The notes beneath the pieces were generated by a model. It searched no databases, had not been told where the DNA came from, and was given only the letters and a program-made list of their open reading frames with translations. A stretch of 64,000 bases of DNA, taken from contig JBOZIK010000001.1 in assembly GCA_051453625.1 (NCBI GenBank), positions 113,995,119 through 114,059,118 of the forward strand, read 5' to 3'. Below are positions 10,631-22,901 of the stretch, piece after piece; positions within the stretch are counted from its first letter, which is position 1; the number at the start of each line of letters is the position of its first letter. A program made the translations under genes and the position numbers. The stretch is from Welwitschia mirabilis (Eukaryota; Gnetophyta; Gnetopsida; Welwitschiales).

Positions 10631-10649
10631 TTCCCCAACAATGATGCTA
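10631..10649 (-). promoter_or_regulatory. Primer-binding site for tRNA-Asp, decayed
   Basis: On the minus strand TAGCATCATTGTTGGGGAA aligns without gaps to the complement of the plant tRNA-Asp 3' end, the usual primer of Athila elements. All differences but one are G-to-A or C-to-T. It begins three bases from the LTR end (...CATCACAACA, then TTT), the expected spacing. Confidence 0.8.
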
Positions 10650-10652
10650 AAA

Positions 10653-11750
10653 TGTTGTGATGTGAATTTGTGCGTCTAATTCCAATATTCTAAAGATCAA
10701 ATTTAACATGCAACACCTAAAAAGCTAAATATCTAATTGCATATAATACGCAGTTATATAGTGGGATTAACCCAAATGTCATACACTTAGAGAAGACTTT
10801 TGAAAAAGAATATGAAAGATTTCTTTCATAAAGAGAACAATAAATATTTTAGACTTTTGCTTTCAAGGAAATAAAATTAAATAATGCAAAGATGAAAATG
10901 GAATGCAATGTAATGTAATGAAATGAAATGCAATGTAATGAATGCAATTCTGATGTAATGAATTAATTAAACTTCCAATATATTGTCACTTAGATTAACC
11001 CTTATAACCTATTTCAATTACAAATTCATGTTACTTAATATTGCAATTAAGATAAGCTATAAGGAAGAACAATAAAATAGTTGTAAATATTTCAATTTAA
11101 TCAATAATTTTATTAATGGAATTGAAGTACATCCACTTACTACAATAACTCCTCAATGAAAGATTTACTACCTAATATCAAGTTGATTCTTCTCATAAGT
11201 AGGATATATCTTCTTACCTCCAATAATATCTAATTATCACAAGAATATAGATGAAAAGGATGATTTTGAATAGGGTCTTATAGGGTCTATTTATTGGTTG
11301 GGATAGGTTGCTAAAGTGTGTGAACCGAAGAGGTACAAGTTAAATCTACCCTTTCATAACAATTTAATTAAGTTTACAAATAATTTTGAGTTTCGTCCCT
11401 CATGTCATCCCCATGACATAAAGAACGATACCCCAACTAATGCTTAGCATGCATCGAAAATGCTGACTGTCATCCTGATCATCATCCCCATGACACAGAG
11501 AACGACCATACTTTTTTTTACTGTCATCCCCTATGTCATCTCCACAACATTGGGGATGACCAATATATATTCATTACTTTGCTTTGGTTAATCATTATCC
11601 AAAAATTGCTTCTTATTTCGAATATTATTGCATCTTTTGGCCTATATAGAAGTTTTGTAGAATTTGCATAAATCTGTTGAAAAACATGTCAATAGGACTT
11701 GAAAATGTACTCCACAAGTGTATTAAATAGGTAAAGATGGCATCACAACA
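10653..11750 (-). repeat. Full LTR of the Athila-like array (shared by two bodies)
   Basis: Bounded by a perfect 10-bp inverted repeat, TGTTGTGATG at 10653 and CATCACAACA ending at 11750. A primer site abuts its left edge and a polypurine-like tract (tagccctcc on the plus strand) abuts its right edge, so it serves both as a 5' LTR and, for the next body, as a 3' LTR. It carries an AATGY-type pentanucleotide repeat (10899-10962) and repeated TCATCC...GGATGA hairpins (about 11400-11560). A TATAAG motif near 11277 on the minus strand could be its promoter. Confidence 0.85.
10899..10962. repeat. AATGY-type pentanucleotide repeat in the LTR
   Basis: Imperfect iterations of aatgc, aatgt and aatga. 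It lies near the LTR 3' end when read on the minus strand. Confidence 0.8.
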
Positions 11751-12154
11751 TAGCCCTCCAGTTAGCATTTGTCAATTCTTGATAAAGTAAGAGAATAATG
11801 AGTTGTCAGCCAACTGATGAAAGAAACTCAAAACATGTAATCATTTAGAATTAAGAGAAGAGGTTATAAAAAGGAAGATTATAAAAAGAAAGAAGAGCAT
11901 TAATATTATCATGTGAAAGGATGGTCAAGGTAAAATTCAATTTGATTTTACGCATAATAATTAAGTGCTGAAAAGTTTAACAAGTAGACTAGAAAATGAT
12001 AAAGTCCTTAACATTATTTTGAAAAAAGATGAGAACATTGACTTTGAGAACACAAACCCTCAAACTAAGATAAGACAAAAAGAAAAATGGATAAGATAGA
12101 ACATGAAGAAGATTAACATTTTACCTAAAATTCAAACTTAGTAAAATTTCTTGG
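11751..12154 (-). other. 3' untranslated scrap of a second tandem body
   Basis: Matches 4311-4860 (for example 'cttagcatttgt/gttagcatttgt', 'aaagaaactcaaaacatgta', 'actaagataaga'), with a deletion around 11860. It stops at the N run. Confidence 0.7.
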
Positions 12155-12254
12155 NNNNNNNNNNNNNNNNNNNNNNNNNNNNNNNNNNNNNNNNNNNNNN
12201 NNNNNNNNNNNNNNNNNNNNNNNNNNNNNNNNNNNNNNNNNNNNNNNNNNNNNN
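12155..12254. other. Assembly gap (100 N)
   Basis: Separates the scrap of the second body from the next LTR. The body, with gag and pol, should lie here if complete, so sequence is either missing from the assembly or was deleted in the genome. Confidence 0.99.
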
Positions 12255-12916
12255 AAAACATTTGAAAATATTTCAATTCAATCAATACTTTTATTAATGA
12301 AATTGAAGTACATCCACTTATGATAATAACTCCTTAATGAAAGATTCTCTACTTAATACTAAGGTGGTCCTTCTTATAAGTAGGATGGATCTTCTTGTCT
12401 CCAATAATCTTCAATTATCATAAGAATGTAGATAACAAAGGATGACTTTGAATAGGATCTAAAAGATTTATTTATTAGTTGGAATAGGTTGCTAGAGGAT
12501 GTGAACCAAAGAGGTGCAAATTAGATCCATTCTTTTATTATAATTTAATTACTTTTACAAATTATTTTAAGTGTTTTCCCTTATGTCATCCTCATGACAA
12601 AGAGGATGATACTCCACCTTTTAACTAATGCTTAGCATGTGTTAAAAAAAACTGACTATCATCCCAATCATCATCCCTATAATATAGAGGATGATGTCAT
12701 CTCCTTTATCGTCCCCATGACAGTGAGGATGACCAATATATCTTTATCACTTTGCTTTGATCAATCATTATTCAAAAATGTCTTTTTATTTGGAATATTA
12801 TTGCATCTTTTGTCTTGTATGGAAGATTTGTAGACTTGGCATAAATCCTTGAAAAAGCCTATTAATAGGACCTAAAAATCTACTCTATAGGTGTATTAAA
12901 TAGATCAAGTTGGCAT
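12255..12916 (-). repeat. Partial LTR, third copy of the array
   Basis: Parallels 11080-11744 of the full LTR, including 'attgaagtacatccactta' and the run up to 'ttggcatca', after which the last bases CACAACA are lost. It contains three TCATCC...GGATGA hairpins. The clearest, at 12586-12609, has a perfect 8-bp stem and an 8-base loop. Confidence 0.75.
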
Positions 12917-13260
12917 CAAGCATTGTATAGTTCAAAATCTCTTCTTGCATTATTTTTGTTTATAATTATTTTTAATAAGTCTTGTAAATTGTCCTATTAA
13001 GTGATCTTGAGATGATATTATGACCAAATAATGACCTATGTTATGATATGTAAAATTTATGAAAAATAAACTATCTTGGATAACTAGTTGTTTGAACTTC
13101 ATAGGTTTATATTCTCTATTAGGAGTCTAAAAGTAAGGGTATTAAACCTTAGAGAGTAAAGAAAAAACATTATTCCCTCTAGTGGTATCCAATTGAATTA
13201 CTGAAAAATGTTGTAAAATAATAATATAAAATATAATATGAAAATAAGGCCATGGTTACA
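12917..13260. other. Unassigned AT-rich sequence
   Basis: No coding frame, no clear repeat and no recognisable element. Confidence 0.4.
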
Positions 13261-13456
13261 CCTTGGATTATTTTGACAAGGTATCTCAGGTTATCTTAGT
13301 TGCATCTAGGATTATCTTGGCGATGCATCTTAGATTATCTTGATTATACATCTTACATTATTTGGTATTTCATCTTGAATTATTTAGCCATATATATTAA
13401 ATTGTTTTGGTAGTACATCTTAGATTATTTTATAGTACATCTTAAATATTCTTGTA
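13261..13456. repeat. Degenerate minisatellite of about 30-bp units
   Basis: Successive units resemble 'gcatcttagattatcttgat' (for example at about 13305, 13328 and 13355), with variable spacers. Later units are more diverged. Confidence 0.65.
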
Positions 13457-14265
13457 ATTCCTTATCTTAATACTTGGAAATTCTCCATCTAACTATTCCT
13501 TAATATGCATCATACCACAAACTGTGATGGTTACAGTTCTCATACCATATTTGCATATGTTGGAAATGCTACAAAAGGATGATGAGGAAGTGAGCTAATG
13601 GTTGTAATCTAACTAGATATCATCTACATGTTTTTATATTTTATTATAGAATCATGTATGTCTAGATACTTGTGCATATTTGTTGATTATTCATCTACTT
13701 GCTTATTGCATGTTTCCCTTAACTTATACTATCAAATAGCTTGATATGATGTAGATATTTCTCATGCTCTATTTATCTTATTATTTAATCATAAATAAAC
13801 ATTTGTTATTTTCTTGGAATTTTTAGCAATGTAGAGTCTTTTCTCCCTCAATAAAAAAGTTATTTTTTAGAATTACATATGTATAATTATGTTTTAGAAG
13901 TTGCCTTATCAATATATCAAAACATAACTATTTTTTTCCCTAATAGCTAATAGATACAAGTATAGTTATCTTTTGTCTATTATAATCTATTCTTAAGTGA
14001 AGATAAGGTGGTATCTAATATGATGTCATTAAAAATGGATGTCACATTTTGGTATTAGATTAAGTTAAATTTTAGGTTGTACATTTTTGGATGTTACAAC
14101 TTTGCATGTTTGTGTGTGTGAATAATTACTATACTTTGATACTATTGATAAAACATGCTTAGATGCTTTTCTCTCTTGATTTTTAAATATCTCAATTTAG
14201 TTGATTAAATATGATTTAACTAATAAGATTTGTTAAATTTTGAACATAATCAAAAAGAGGGATAT
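13457..14265 (+). other. Probable 3' untranslated part of a plus-strand copia element
   Basis: Non-coding. It ends in aaaaagagggatat, a polypurine tract directly before an LTR start at 14266. No RT or integrase was seen upstream, so the coding part was deleted or lies elsewhere. Confidence 0.45.
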
Positions 14266-15745
14266 TGTTGGTAAAAATTGAGTTTTGATGATTCTAATTA
14301 TCAAATCCATTGTGTTGTTATGTAGAGAGTTTAAAACTATAAAAAACTAGATCATCAAAATCAGAAGTCCATGTTAGATCTCAAAGCTTAAATTCCATAG
14401 AAAGTCTAGCTTAGAGTTCAAAATGCTAGATCATAACTGACTAAAGACATTTGTAAAATATAAGACATCTATGAAAAATATGTTTGCACATTTGAAGATG
14501 TATATGATAAAAAAATCTGTAACATTAAAAACATCTATGCTAAATTAGTTTTGAAATTATAGGTCAAAGATATCTATATCAATGGAAATAACTATACTAA
14601 AGTATGGATTTAATATATAATAAAAGCATCTACATAACTAAAGATTTCTATACTGAACTAGAAAACGTAATAGGATCAATTTATACTTTGATGAATTACT
14701 TACATTTCAAGAAAGCTACCAGGTTTTTAATCATAGATTTATGATCACTTACGGTTACAGATTCTATAGTTTAAGTTTCATTAGTTTCTATGAACTTTGA
14801 TCAAAGACATATCCCATGTTAAATATGTCTAATTAACAATATACATGTACCACTCTAAAGATGTATGTGCAAAAAGTTCACAGTAAATAAAAGAGATGCT
14901 GTGAACCCAACACCAATCATTTCTATTTATTGCATAATGGTTATAAAGTTCAAATATATATCTTTCTAGGTTAAACAATTAGAAACTCTTTAAAAGATAT
15001 CAAGGCATGAATTAATGAATAGATCAATGAATACATGAAAAGCATGCACTTATTCACACACAAGCACATGGGTAATTGGATCTATTCATGAAGAATTAAG
15101 CCATCATTTGCAAGAAACTTTCAAGAGACAACATCTTCTATTCATTGAAAACTATAATGTTTCATTAATCTTTAGCACTTGTGAGTAACGATAGCATCAA
15201 AGGAACTCAAAATATCTATCAAAGGAACATCATTCAGGCTTATTGATTCATTTGTTATTATTTATTTATTGGAACTCAAATTGTTGGACTATTATATTCT
15301 TGAATACTCTTGTACCCATTTTTCATTATCAAACCTAAGGATCTCTTTGCTAAGGTTCCATATTGTAAGATAACCCTTGTGTGGATGTGATTTTACAAGT
15401 TCTTGTAAGTACGTTTTATTATTGTGTTATTGAATATTCCTGAGGGGAAGATATTGCTACCTTATGAGGAGCATCTCAATTATGTTAGTACTTGTGAGCA
15501 CATTTTAGATATTATGTTATTGGTTATCCCTAAGGTAAAAAGAGTGTTAACTTAAGAATATTATTTCATATCATATATGAGGTTGGTGATGCTCCAAAAC
15601 CACTATTTTATAGGTTAATAATATCCAAATGTGTGAGAGGAAGTTACCATCTATGTGTGGATATAGCCAGGTTAGGAAACCATGTTATCTTAGTAAGTTG
15701 TCCATTATACAGTTTTTAATTTATTTTTGGTGAAATTTATTTTTA
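14266..15745 (+). repeat. Copia-type LTR, plus strand
   Basis: Starts TGTTGGTAAAAATTGAGTTT after a polypurine tract, a common start for large copia LTRs. Near its 3' end are 'gtgtggatatagccaggtta' and an 'acctcatttacccctttcct' pyrimidine stretch, both typical of the U5 side of such LTRs. The exact right end is uncertain because the LARD-like element starts close by. It may be a 3' LTR or a solo LTR. Confidence 0.6.
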
Positions 15746-18045
15746 ATAGACCTCATTTACCCCTTTCCTCTAAATTCAATAATCCTTATTAGTTATCATC
15801 AAGATTTGTGTGACTTATATTCTACTTGGTTTTTCATTCTATATAGTTTCTAACATCATATTACCATAATACTTTGTCCTATCTTTAACTATATTACTAA
15901 TTGCAATTTTGGCAATATAGAGCTTACTATAATGAATTATGAATCGTTGATTACAATATTAACATTAAAAATTAAGGGATACACATTATTATATTAATTA
16001 TGATAATAAATAAACCTAGCACAATTGAGGTCTTATGGCCTAGAACCTTAGCTAAAATGGATGGGACTGTCATGATAAATATGTGATGAAAAGCCATTAA
16101 TATATCCCAAAACATATGGTACCTTTATCTTTACCTTTATATTTATATATTTATTATTTTTCTTTTGTTTTGCTATACCTTACCCTTATCATATGTTTAT
16201 GAAGTATAGTTACCTATTTCTCATAACTACTTTTATTGCATGCATTTCAAATAATAATAGAGATATATAAAGAACAATATCATTAATAAAATATTAATAA
16301 CCAAACATCTTTGAAGGGCTTTCATATAAATATTAAAACATAGGTAGACATATATTTTTTATTTATAGTTAATATCTTACATGATAATTTAGTTAAGGAG
16401 GTGCATGAAACATTCTATAGGACATCTTACTTAACATTACACAAATAACTAAATCTACCATGTAAAATACCTAATTAATAAATGACATGTTATTATCTTT
16501 ATTAGCTCTCCTTTAATACCCTTCTTTGTTAATTATTTACTTTATATTCACTAGGTTATTCTTTATTTTACCACTCTTATTCTATAATATATTATACCCA
16601 TTGTATGTTTACCATGCATGTTGCAATCTTACTTTATTAATTTCTATTTTACTATTGTGTTAAGACCCCTTTTCTCTTAAAATTCCTCATGTTTCTAATA
16701 AGCTTATCTCTTTTATCCTTTTAATGTTTACTTCTATAATTATCCTCATTTTTCTATTGTTCCTACTATTATTTTGTATCTTTCTTAGATAATCTACACT
16801 CCTTCTTTATATCCTTTCTCTAATAGTTCTATGTCCAAATCCCTTTCTCTATTAAGTAGGAAACATAATCATCAAGAAAAATACTAGAATTTAGTGTCCC
16901 TATTAGAAGCTATTACATTATTAATTAGTTAACATATAATGGTTCATAACTAAACTTTATATGAAGGCATAAAAATGGGACCTAAATGTATTTCTTAAAT
17001 GAGCTAAATCCTTTGGTCAATAGTTGTATTTAATGTTTATCGACTAATACAAAGTAGGTTGTATAATTCTCCACATGTTTCAATTATTGGCATGCATTTT
17101 AATTTAGGCTTTCATTTCTATATAATATGTATGCCATAGTATATATCCTAAACAAAGATTAATATTAGCATATTCTTAAGAATGAAACATAATAAACATG
17201 CTATAGGGGTGTTAAGCTTAAGCTCTATTTTATGGATTATCTTATTTATTCCTTTACCTAATATTGTCTAATAAGTTAACCATACCCCTTTGTATTATAT
17301 TTATTTATACTTAAAACCTTAGGTGACCTAAATAATTTATTATATATGTATAATTTTTAAAAGAAAATAATTTTCCATTCTCAAGGGAGGAAAAGTAAAG
17401 TAAAGGGACTCAAACCTATCACCTCTTAACTAATAACTTAGTAAATTAACTACATAATTAAGACATTGCACATGTAGGCTTTTCTTCCACCTTTCATATC
17501 ATACAATTCATGCTCTAATCAATACCCATTATTGTATACCACTTTCTCTTGCATATTTATAAAATTTTATCTTAAATAAATATTCTTTTTTCTAAAACCC
17601 TTCACATGTTTCACGGAGGCTTTTCCCCTCTTTTTCAAAATATTTCATTACATGGTGAATAAATGTCCATTATGTATGTTCATTTTTAAACTAAGAACTT
17701 TGACTCTTATCCTACTCTCCCAAATCTAATGTTTTCTTCCTCATGTTAATGGTGGATTTCCTCTTTACTGCATCCCTCTCCTTATGCTCATGGCATCAGG
17801 GTGCCTCTCTTTGATGTTATTGTTGTGCATGACTTTCGTAATAGCCATTTCACATCCATTGGAGCTTCTTTTTTTTATCCTAAGGCATTTTCTTCCATTT
17901 TATGACCAGTAAGACATCCTTATCTTGTTGCAATGGTGTTCTATAATGTAGTGCATGGCTTGCAAGGGCAAGAGAGATTCCTCTCCCAAACCCAATGCAA
18001 CCCAAAGGAAACCCCCATGTTATCTTATTTTTATGCCTCACAGCA

Positions 18046-18073
18046 NNNNNNNNNNNNNNNNNNNNNNNNNNNN
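18046..18073. other. Assembly gap (28 N)
   Basis: A short run of N inside the left long LTR. Confidence 0.99.
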
Positions 18074-19569
18074 GAACATGCTCCATGACGTCAACATGCT
18101 GGTCAAAGTAGCATAGTTTATCGATGACATACATGACCATTGTTACTCAACTCAAAGACGTTCTCACTACTCATAACCATGACCTGAATAGAGAAAACAC
18201 TTGAAGGATCACTCAAGGATCTAGTTTTATTTTCTTATTTTTCTTCCATTTTAAAACCATTTTTTTCTTTATTCTATATTACCAAGTTTATTTTCTCTTT
18301 TTGGTGTTTAGTGATAATGATCTATGTTGTTATACATTCTATACATACTGTCGATGATTGTTTCTTACTATAAGATTTAATAGTGTCATGGTATCCTTCG
18401 TTGGCATTCCTTCCTACTTTAACACTCATAGCCAATTTTACAGTCTCTATGATAACCCTCACAATTGTAATATTCTCCCTTCTAATGGCATTCTTTCACT
18501 AATGTTTGGATATGTGTCCTTAATTTTCTACTTGATTTATTATCTTCATGCTTGCAAGTTCATGAATAAAGAGTAGGACAATTTTTTGGTAACATTTGAG
18601 TTATAGTTTTCTTCTAAAAGAAGTGGTTATTTTCACTTTCCAATTGTAGGTTCTCCCTTACAGTAATGATGGTAAACACCCAATGCTTTACTAGTTCTAT
18701 GTTGACAGTAATGATAGCATTGCTTCTAAGATGGAAGTATTTTTTATGTTTTATTTAGACTTAAAATAAAATTATTATTCTAGCATCAATGTTTGGAAGA
18801 AGACATGTTTTATATCAAATATAATCATGAATAATAGTTCAAACGTAGGACCTAAAAAGATGCATTATTTAGGTACAAACACTTATTTTAATAGGTATTT
18901 TCAATATTTCTCTTAATTTACAACTTTCCACTCTTGCAAGTCCAATGAAAGGAAGAATTATTTGCAGTTAAGAGCTAAGTAGTGGTAAAATAGCAAAGAT
19001 TAAAAATATTATGTTTAATATCTTCCTCTAGAGTGATGTTTTCCAAATTACTGTTGATAAAATTAGATGTAATATGTAATTTACTGTTGGTTTCATGTTA
19101 TGCAAAGTAAAGTGCACATTCTATTTTGTACTAGCTATGTGTTAAGCAAGAGATAATCATTTGCTACATTTACTTCTAAGGTTTTCCTTTCTTTATGTAA
19201 TGAAATACATAATAGATAATATAATTATAACTAAATTATCCATTTTTTCTTTCCAAATTTACTCTTTGCAATTTCTAAAGCTTATTCAATCATTAGTATA
19301 AAATAGTTTAGATTAGCTATACAATATAATAACCTACATGGATAATATAGTAATTTGATTTTTCTAATGATAAAAATAAAAGAGTGTCATACAATAATTT
19401 ATATATATTAGAATAAATCCAAAAATCTTGTTCCCTTAAATAACAAACCAAAATTTAATCCTTTGTCTTAAATAACGTTTTACAAGCTACTCTAGTGCTA
19501 AACTAAGTACATAACCCTTAATTAATTTTGATAATAATCTACATAGTTAAAACTAAGATAATGAATATT

Positions 19570-19579
19570 NNNNNNNNNN
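19570..19579. other. Assembly gap (10 N)
   Basis: A short run of N inside the left long LTR, flanked by 'aatatt' on both sides. Confidence 0.99.
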
Positions 19580-21042
19580 AATATTAGTAAGTTTTAAATA
19601 AAATCAATAAAGCTAAAACAAATTCAATATCTAATATTCTTTAGTACTTAGTTTATATCAAATACTATCCATTCTAAAATTAATTAAGGAGAGTTTTAAT
19701 TAAACTCTAATTCTTAATTTGTGATTTCCTTAAGCTATATTAAGTATATCAACTCTATAACAAATCATATTAACATGGGCATTGAATTAAATGTCTACAG
19801 TGCTTTAACATGCACTAATGCCTTCCTTATCATGAAGGTCCTTTGTTCCATCCTTTGTCCCATTGTTATTATAATACTAACTTTTATTAGTTGTATGTAA
19901 CAAGTAATTATGACTAATTATTAAATTACTTTAACAAATCAAAATTGTGAAATCAAAGATTATATAAGTTTAATTATCATCTAACTCAAGTAAGAAGTGA
20001 ATGTATAGTTCTATGGAAGTACAAACCTTAAAGCTATTCTCCTCCTTCTTCGTAACTCCTTCCTTCCATCTCTTGCCTTCTTTCTTCTTCATTATTATGT
20101 ATTAAAAATTCTTCATTATTCTCTAAGAAAAACTGTTTAACTTCCTTTCAATTATAAGGTTAGCCTTTTTAAGGCACTTGAGTTTCAAGAATGGCCACTT
20201 ATCAATTGGCATGGGTTCATCATGCAAGAATACACCTTCAAAGGATTACATTAATTAATGTGTGACCACATAAATCCATCAGTTGTCAAAATACTTGCCA
20301 CCTCATCAACTAACATGCATACTACCATCTTTCTAAATTGTTGGCATCATAACATTAATAATTTACCTTTATATTATTTACCACTAAATTAAATATTATT
20401 AACTTAAATAATATTTATTTAAGTTTACTTCAATTAATTAACAGTAATAAGTCACATTAGAATTTAACACACAACATATTCCCTTTAAACATTGTTGTCT
20501 ATTAATTATTAATATTTGATACATTCAAATAATACCTTTAACATAATATGATTTACCATTCAATCATTGTTAATATTAACATATAATATTTACATGGCAC
20601 CTTGCATTAATTAATAATCTACCTTATCAAAATATTTAATCATAACAAAATTCATTCTTAATATTATACTTTTATTAATTACATAATGATAATGTTAATA
20701 CATACTTTATATGCATTACATTATTATACTAATTAATATAAAATTAATATAAATGATAATATTTATAAATATTACATACCTTATCTTTTATATTTTATGC
20801 ATAATTAACATTAATGTTTGACATAGTCAATTATGCTTAATCTTTGATTAATTATCAGTTTGATAAAGATCATTACAATCCATATATTGAAATTCTAACA
20901 CCTTACTCTTTCTTATCAATCTTAACTATCTTATTAACTTAGTAATTAATTATTACTAAGATAATTTACAAGATCCTAATCCTAACACAACTTAACTAAC
21001 CTCTTGTGTGACTAAGTATGTGATAAAAGCAGGGGTATTATG

Positions 21043-22890
21043 TCCTCCTTACTTAAGAAGTTTCCTCTTGGAAACTAACACTAGACATTGATGAAAAAAA
21101 CATTTTAGTTTTAATCATTATTCAATTAATTATCATCGTAACTCAATATGGATCACATTCATATCTCTGATATAAAAATTCATACACTTAATTTCACCCA
21201 AATTATAGTTAATTTTTTAATTACCTATTAATTAATTATACATTTAACTATCATAGTGAAATAGTTATGTTTATTATTGAAAGATATACTTTCAATATCT
21301 TAGAGACTTCCACTCATGAGAACTATATGATGATAGTTCACCTAACAACATCACATTCTAATTTTAAAAAATTTAGAATATTGTTTAGGAATATATATTA
21401 AAAGTATTAAGTTATAATAACAAACATATGATTAAAGTATGTAAGCCATGATTAAGTAATTGGTTAACCTATAATAAGTAATCATGCTTATGTATCCTTA
21501 TCTAGAGAAATTTAGATCACATGTAGTTCTATCTTAGACCCTATTTTTATTACTACCAATACACATAACTACATGATAGGTCTATGTGGTCCATACCAAT
21601 TAGCAAACAAGCTTAAAAAAGCTAGATTTCATCAATCAGAATATCCATATAAACTCATATAAAATATCCTATAAAATTTATTCATATAAAATATAGGAAA
21701 CAACAAATCAAGTGTTTCGTGAAGCTCCAGTTCAACCATTTATGAGTTACTACTATGAGGGCATAACCTCTCAGGTTATATATCAATAAGCCTACTCAAC
21801 CATACATGGGTCATGTAAATCAATGTCATAGTGCCACTATCAAAGAATGTTCTTCATTTAGTAGATGCACGACTTCTTGTCATGAATATCATCCATTTAT
21901 ATCATACCATCATTCATAGATTGATTATATAATTGTCTTCTCTATGACACTTACTTGCCACTAGGTAAAACATAACCTGTCAGTTATGTAGTTAATATTC
22001 CATCAATTATGCATCNNNNNNNNNNGACCATGTATGTGCTCCTTATTAAAGCACACTTTCCTCTAGGTAAATCATGACTCATATTCTTGAGGATATATCT
22101 TCGATGATGTACCATTCGTACATGCCTTCCTCGAAAGCTGCCTTTCATGAAGGCTGGGACATGCTACAATGCTCTTTTATAACCAATCATGCTATATATA
22201 GATGGATAGATAATGTATGTCAGATAAAAAAATCAAATCTATATGCTCATATTCCATTAAATTAGTGATCCAGATCAATCAGAATCTAGTATAGATGATT
22301 GTCTATTAATGATACAAATAAGAGTCCAAAATGCAATTAATATATGTAACATTTCCATTTATCATCATCATAGGTGTATTATGTTTTATCATAAGTCAAT
22401 TCTATTGCTTAGGATTATTTTAATCATTATGCTTAATCATTTTCTAATCCATTATCAATTAATCACATACATTATTAGATCACTTAATCCATGTTATCAT
22501 TAGTTAATCAAGTAAATATTATAATCATAGTCTATCCATGAATATTTTCATAATTACTATATCAAATGATTATTCTCATCATTTCACTATCTCATTCAGT
22601 GCATTTTGGATTGCCATTTTCATTATCTTATTTGATGCATTTATGGGTTATTATGATAATCTCCTCAGTTAGGGTTTGATATAATTAATTATAATTAAGG
22701 GTAGTTAATTATTATAATTTTTTAAATAGTCATTTACATGTGTGGCTATTATTAGATCTTAATCAAAACCTATTATGCTTTTGCTACACAACTCTAGTTT
22801 CTAAGTTAATTTGATTTGGATGTAAACATTCTGTAGTTATGGTTCCACTACTCATCAATGATAAGGATAGGTTCTTAATACTATTTTCTA
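21043..22890 (-). other. Non-coding interior of the LARD-like element
   Basis: About 1.85 kb with a 10-base N run at 22016-22025. I find no gag, protease, RT or integrase motif on either strand. Short open frames (22074-22265 and 22309-22503 on the plus strand) carry no recognisable domain. Related phrases recur, such as 'cataacctctcaggttat' and 'cataacctgtcagttatg'. Non-coding interiors in this class are thought to carry packaging and priming signals only. Confidence 0.6.
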
Positions 22891-22901
22891 TTATCATACC
22901 A
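22891..22901 (-). promoter_or_regulatory. Possible tRNA-Met primer-binding site
   Basis: On the minus strand TGGTATGATAA matches the usual initiator tRNA-Met site over the first six bases and is degenerate after that. It abuts the start of LTR similarity on the correct side. Confidence 0.4.

Larger units (their letters stand above)
4040..12916 (-). mobile_element. Tandem Athila-like gypsy array, minus strand, defective
   Basis: Read on the minus strand, the order is partial LTR (12916-12255), gap, a scrap of 3' untranslated sequence (12154-11751), full LTR (11750-10653), tRNA-Asp-like primer site, gag, protease region (duplicated), a short piece of the protease-RT linker, the integrase tail, 3' untranslated DNA with block R, and a truncated LTR (4310-4040). 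The sequence right of the full LTR matches the sequence right of the truncated LTR. So the full LTR is shared between two bodies in tandem, as arises by recombination between LTRs. The RT, RNase H and integrase core are missing. The element cannot be autonomous. Confidence 0.75.
15750..21042 (-). repeat. 3' LTR of the LARD-like element (5.3 kb)
   Basis: Aligns to 22902-24228 and then 33062-36523 over nearly its whole length, for example 'gtgtgacttatatt', 'aaacatgctataggggtg', 'ttctaattaatataaaatta'. It holds a stretch at about 17870-18240, with a 28-base N run, that is largely absent from the other LTR. Positions near 16978 give the empty site for the copia insertion in the other LTR. An 86-residue minus-strand frame at 17880-18140 crosses the N run and has no known domain. 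The LTR appears non-coding. Confidence 0.7.

Noticed and set aside
17880-18140. Minus-strand frame of 86 residues in the long LTR
   Set aside because: It crosses a 28-base N run, has no domain, and most of it is missing from the sister LTR.
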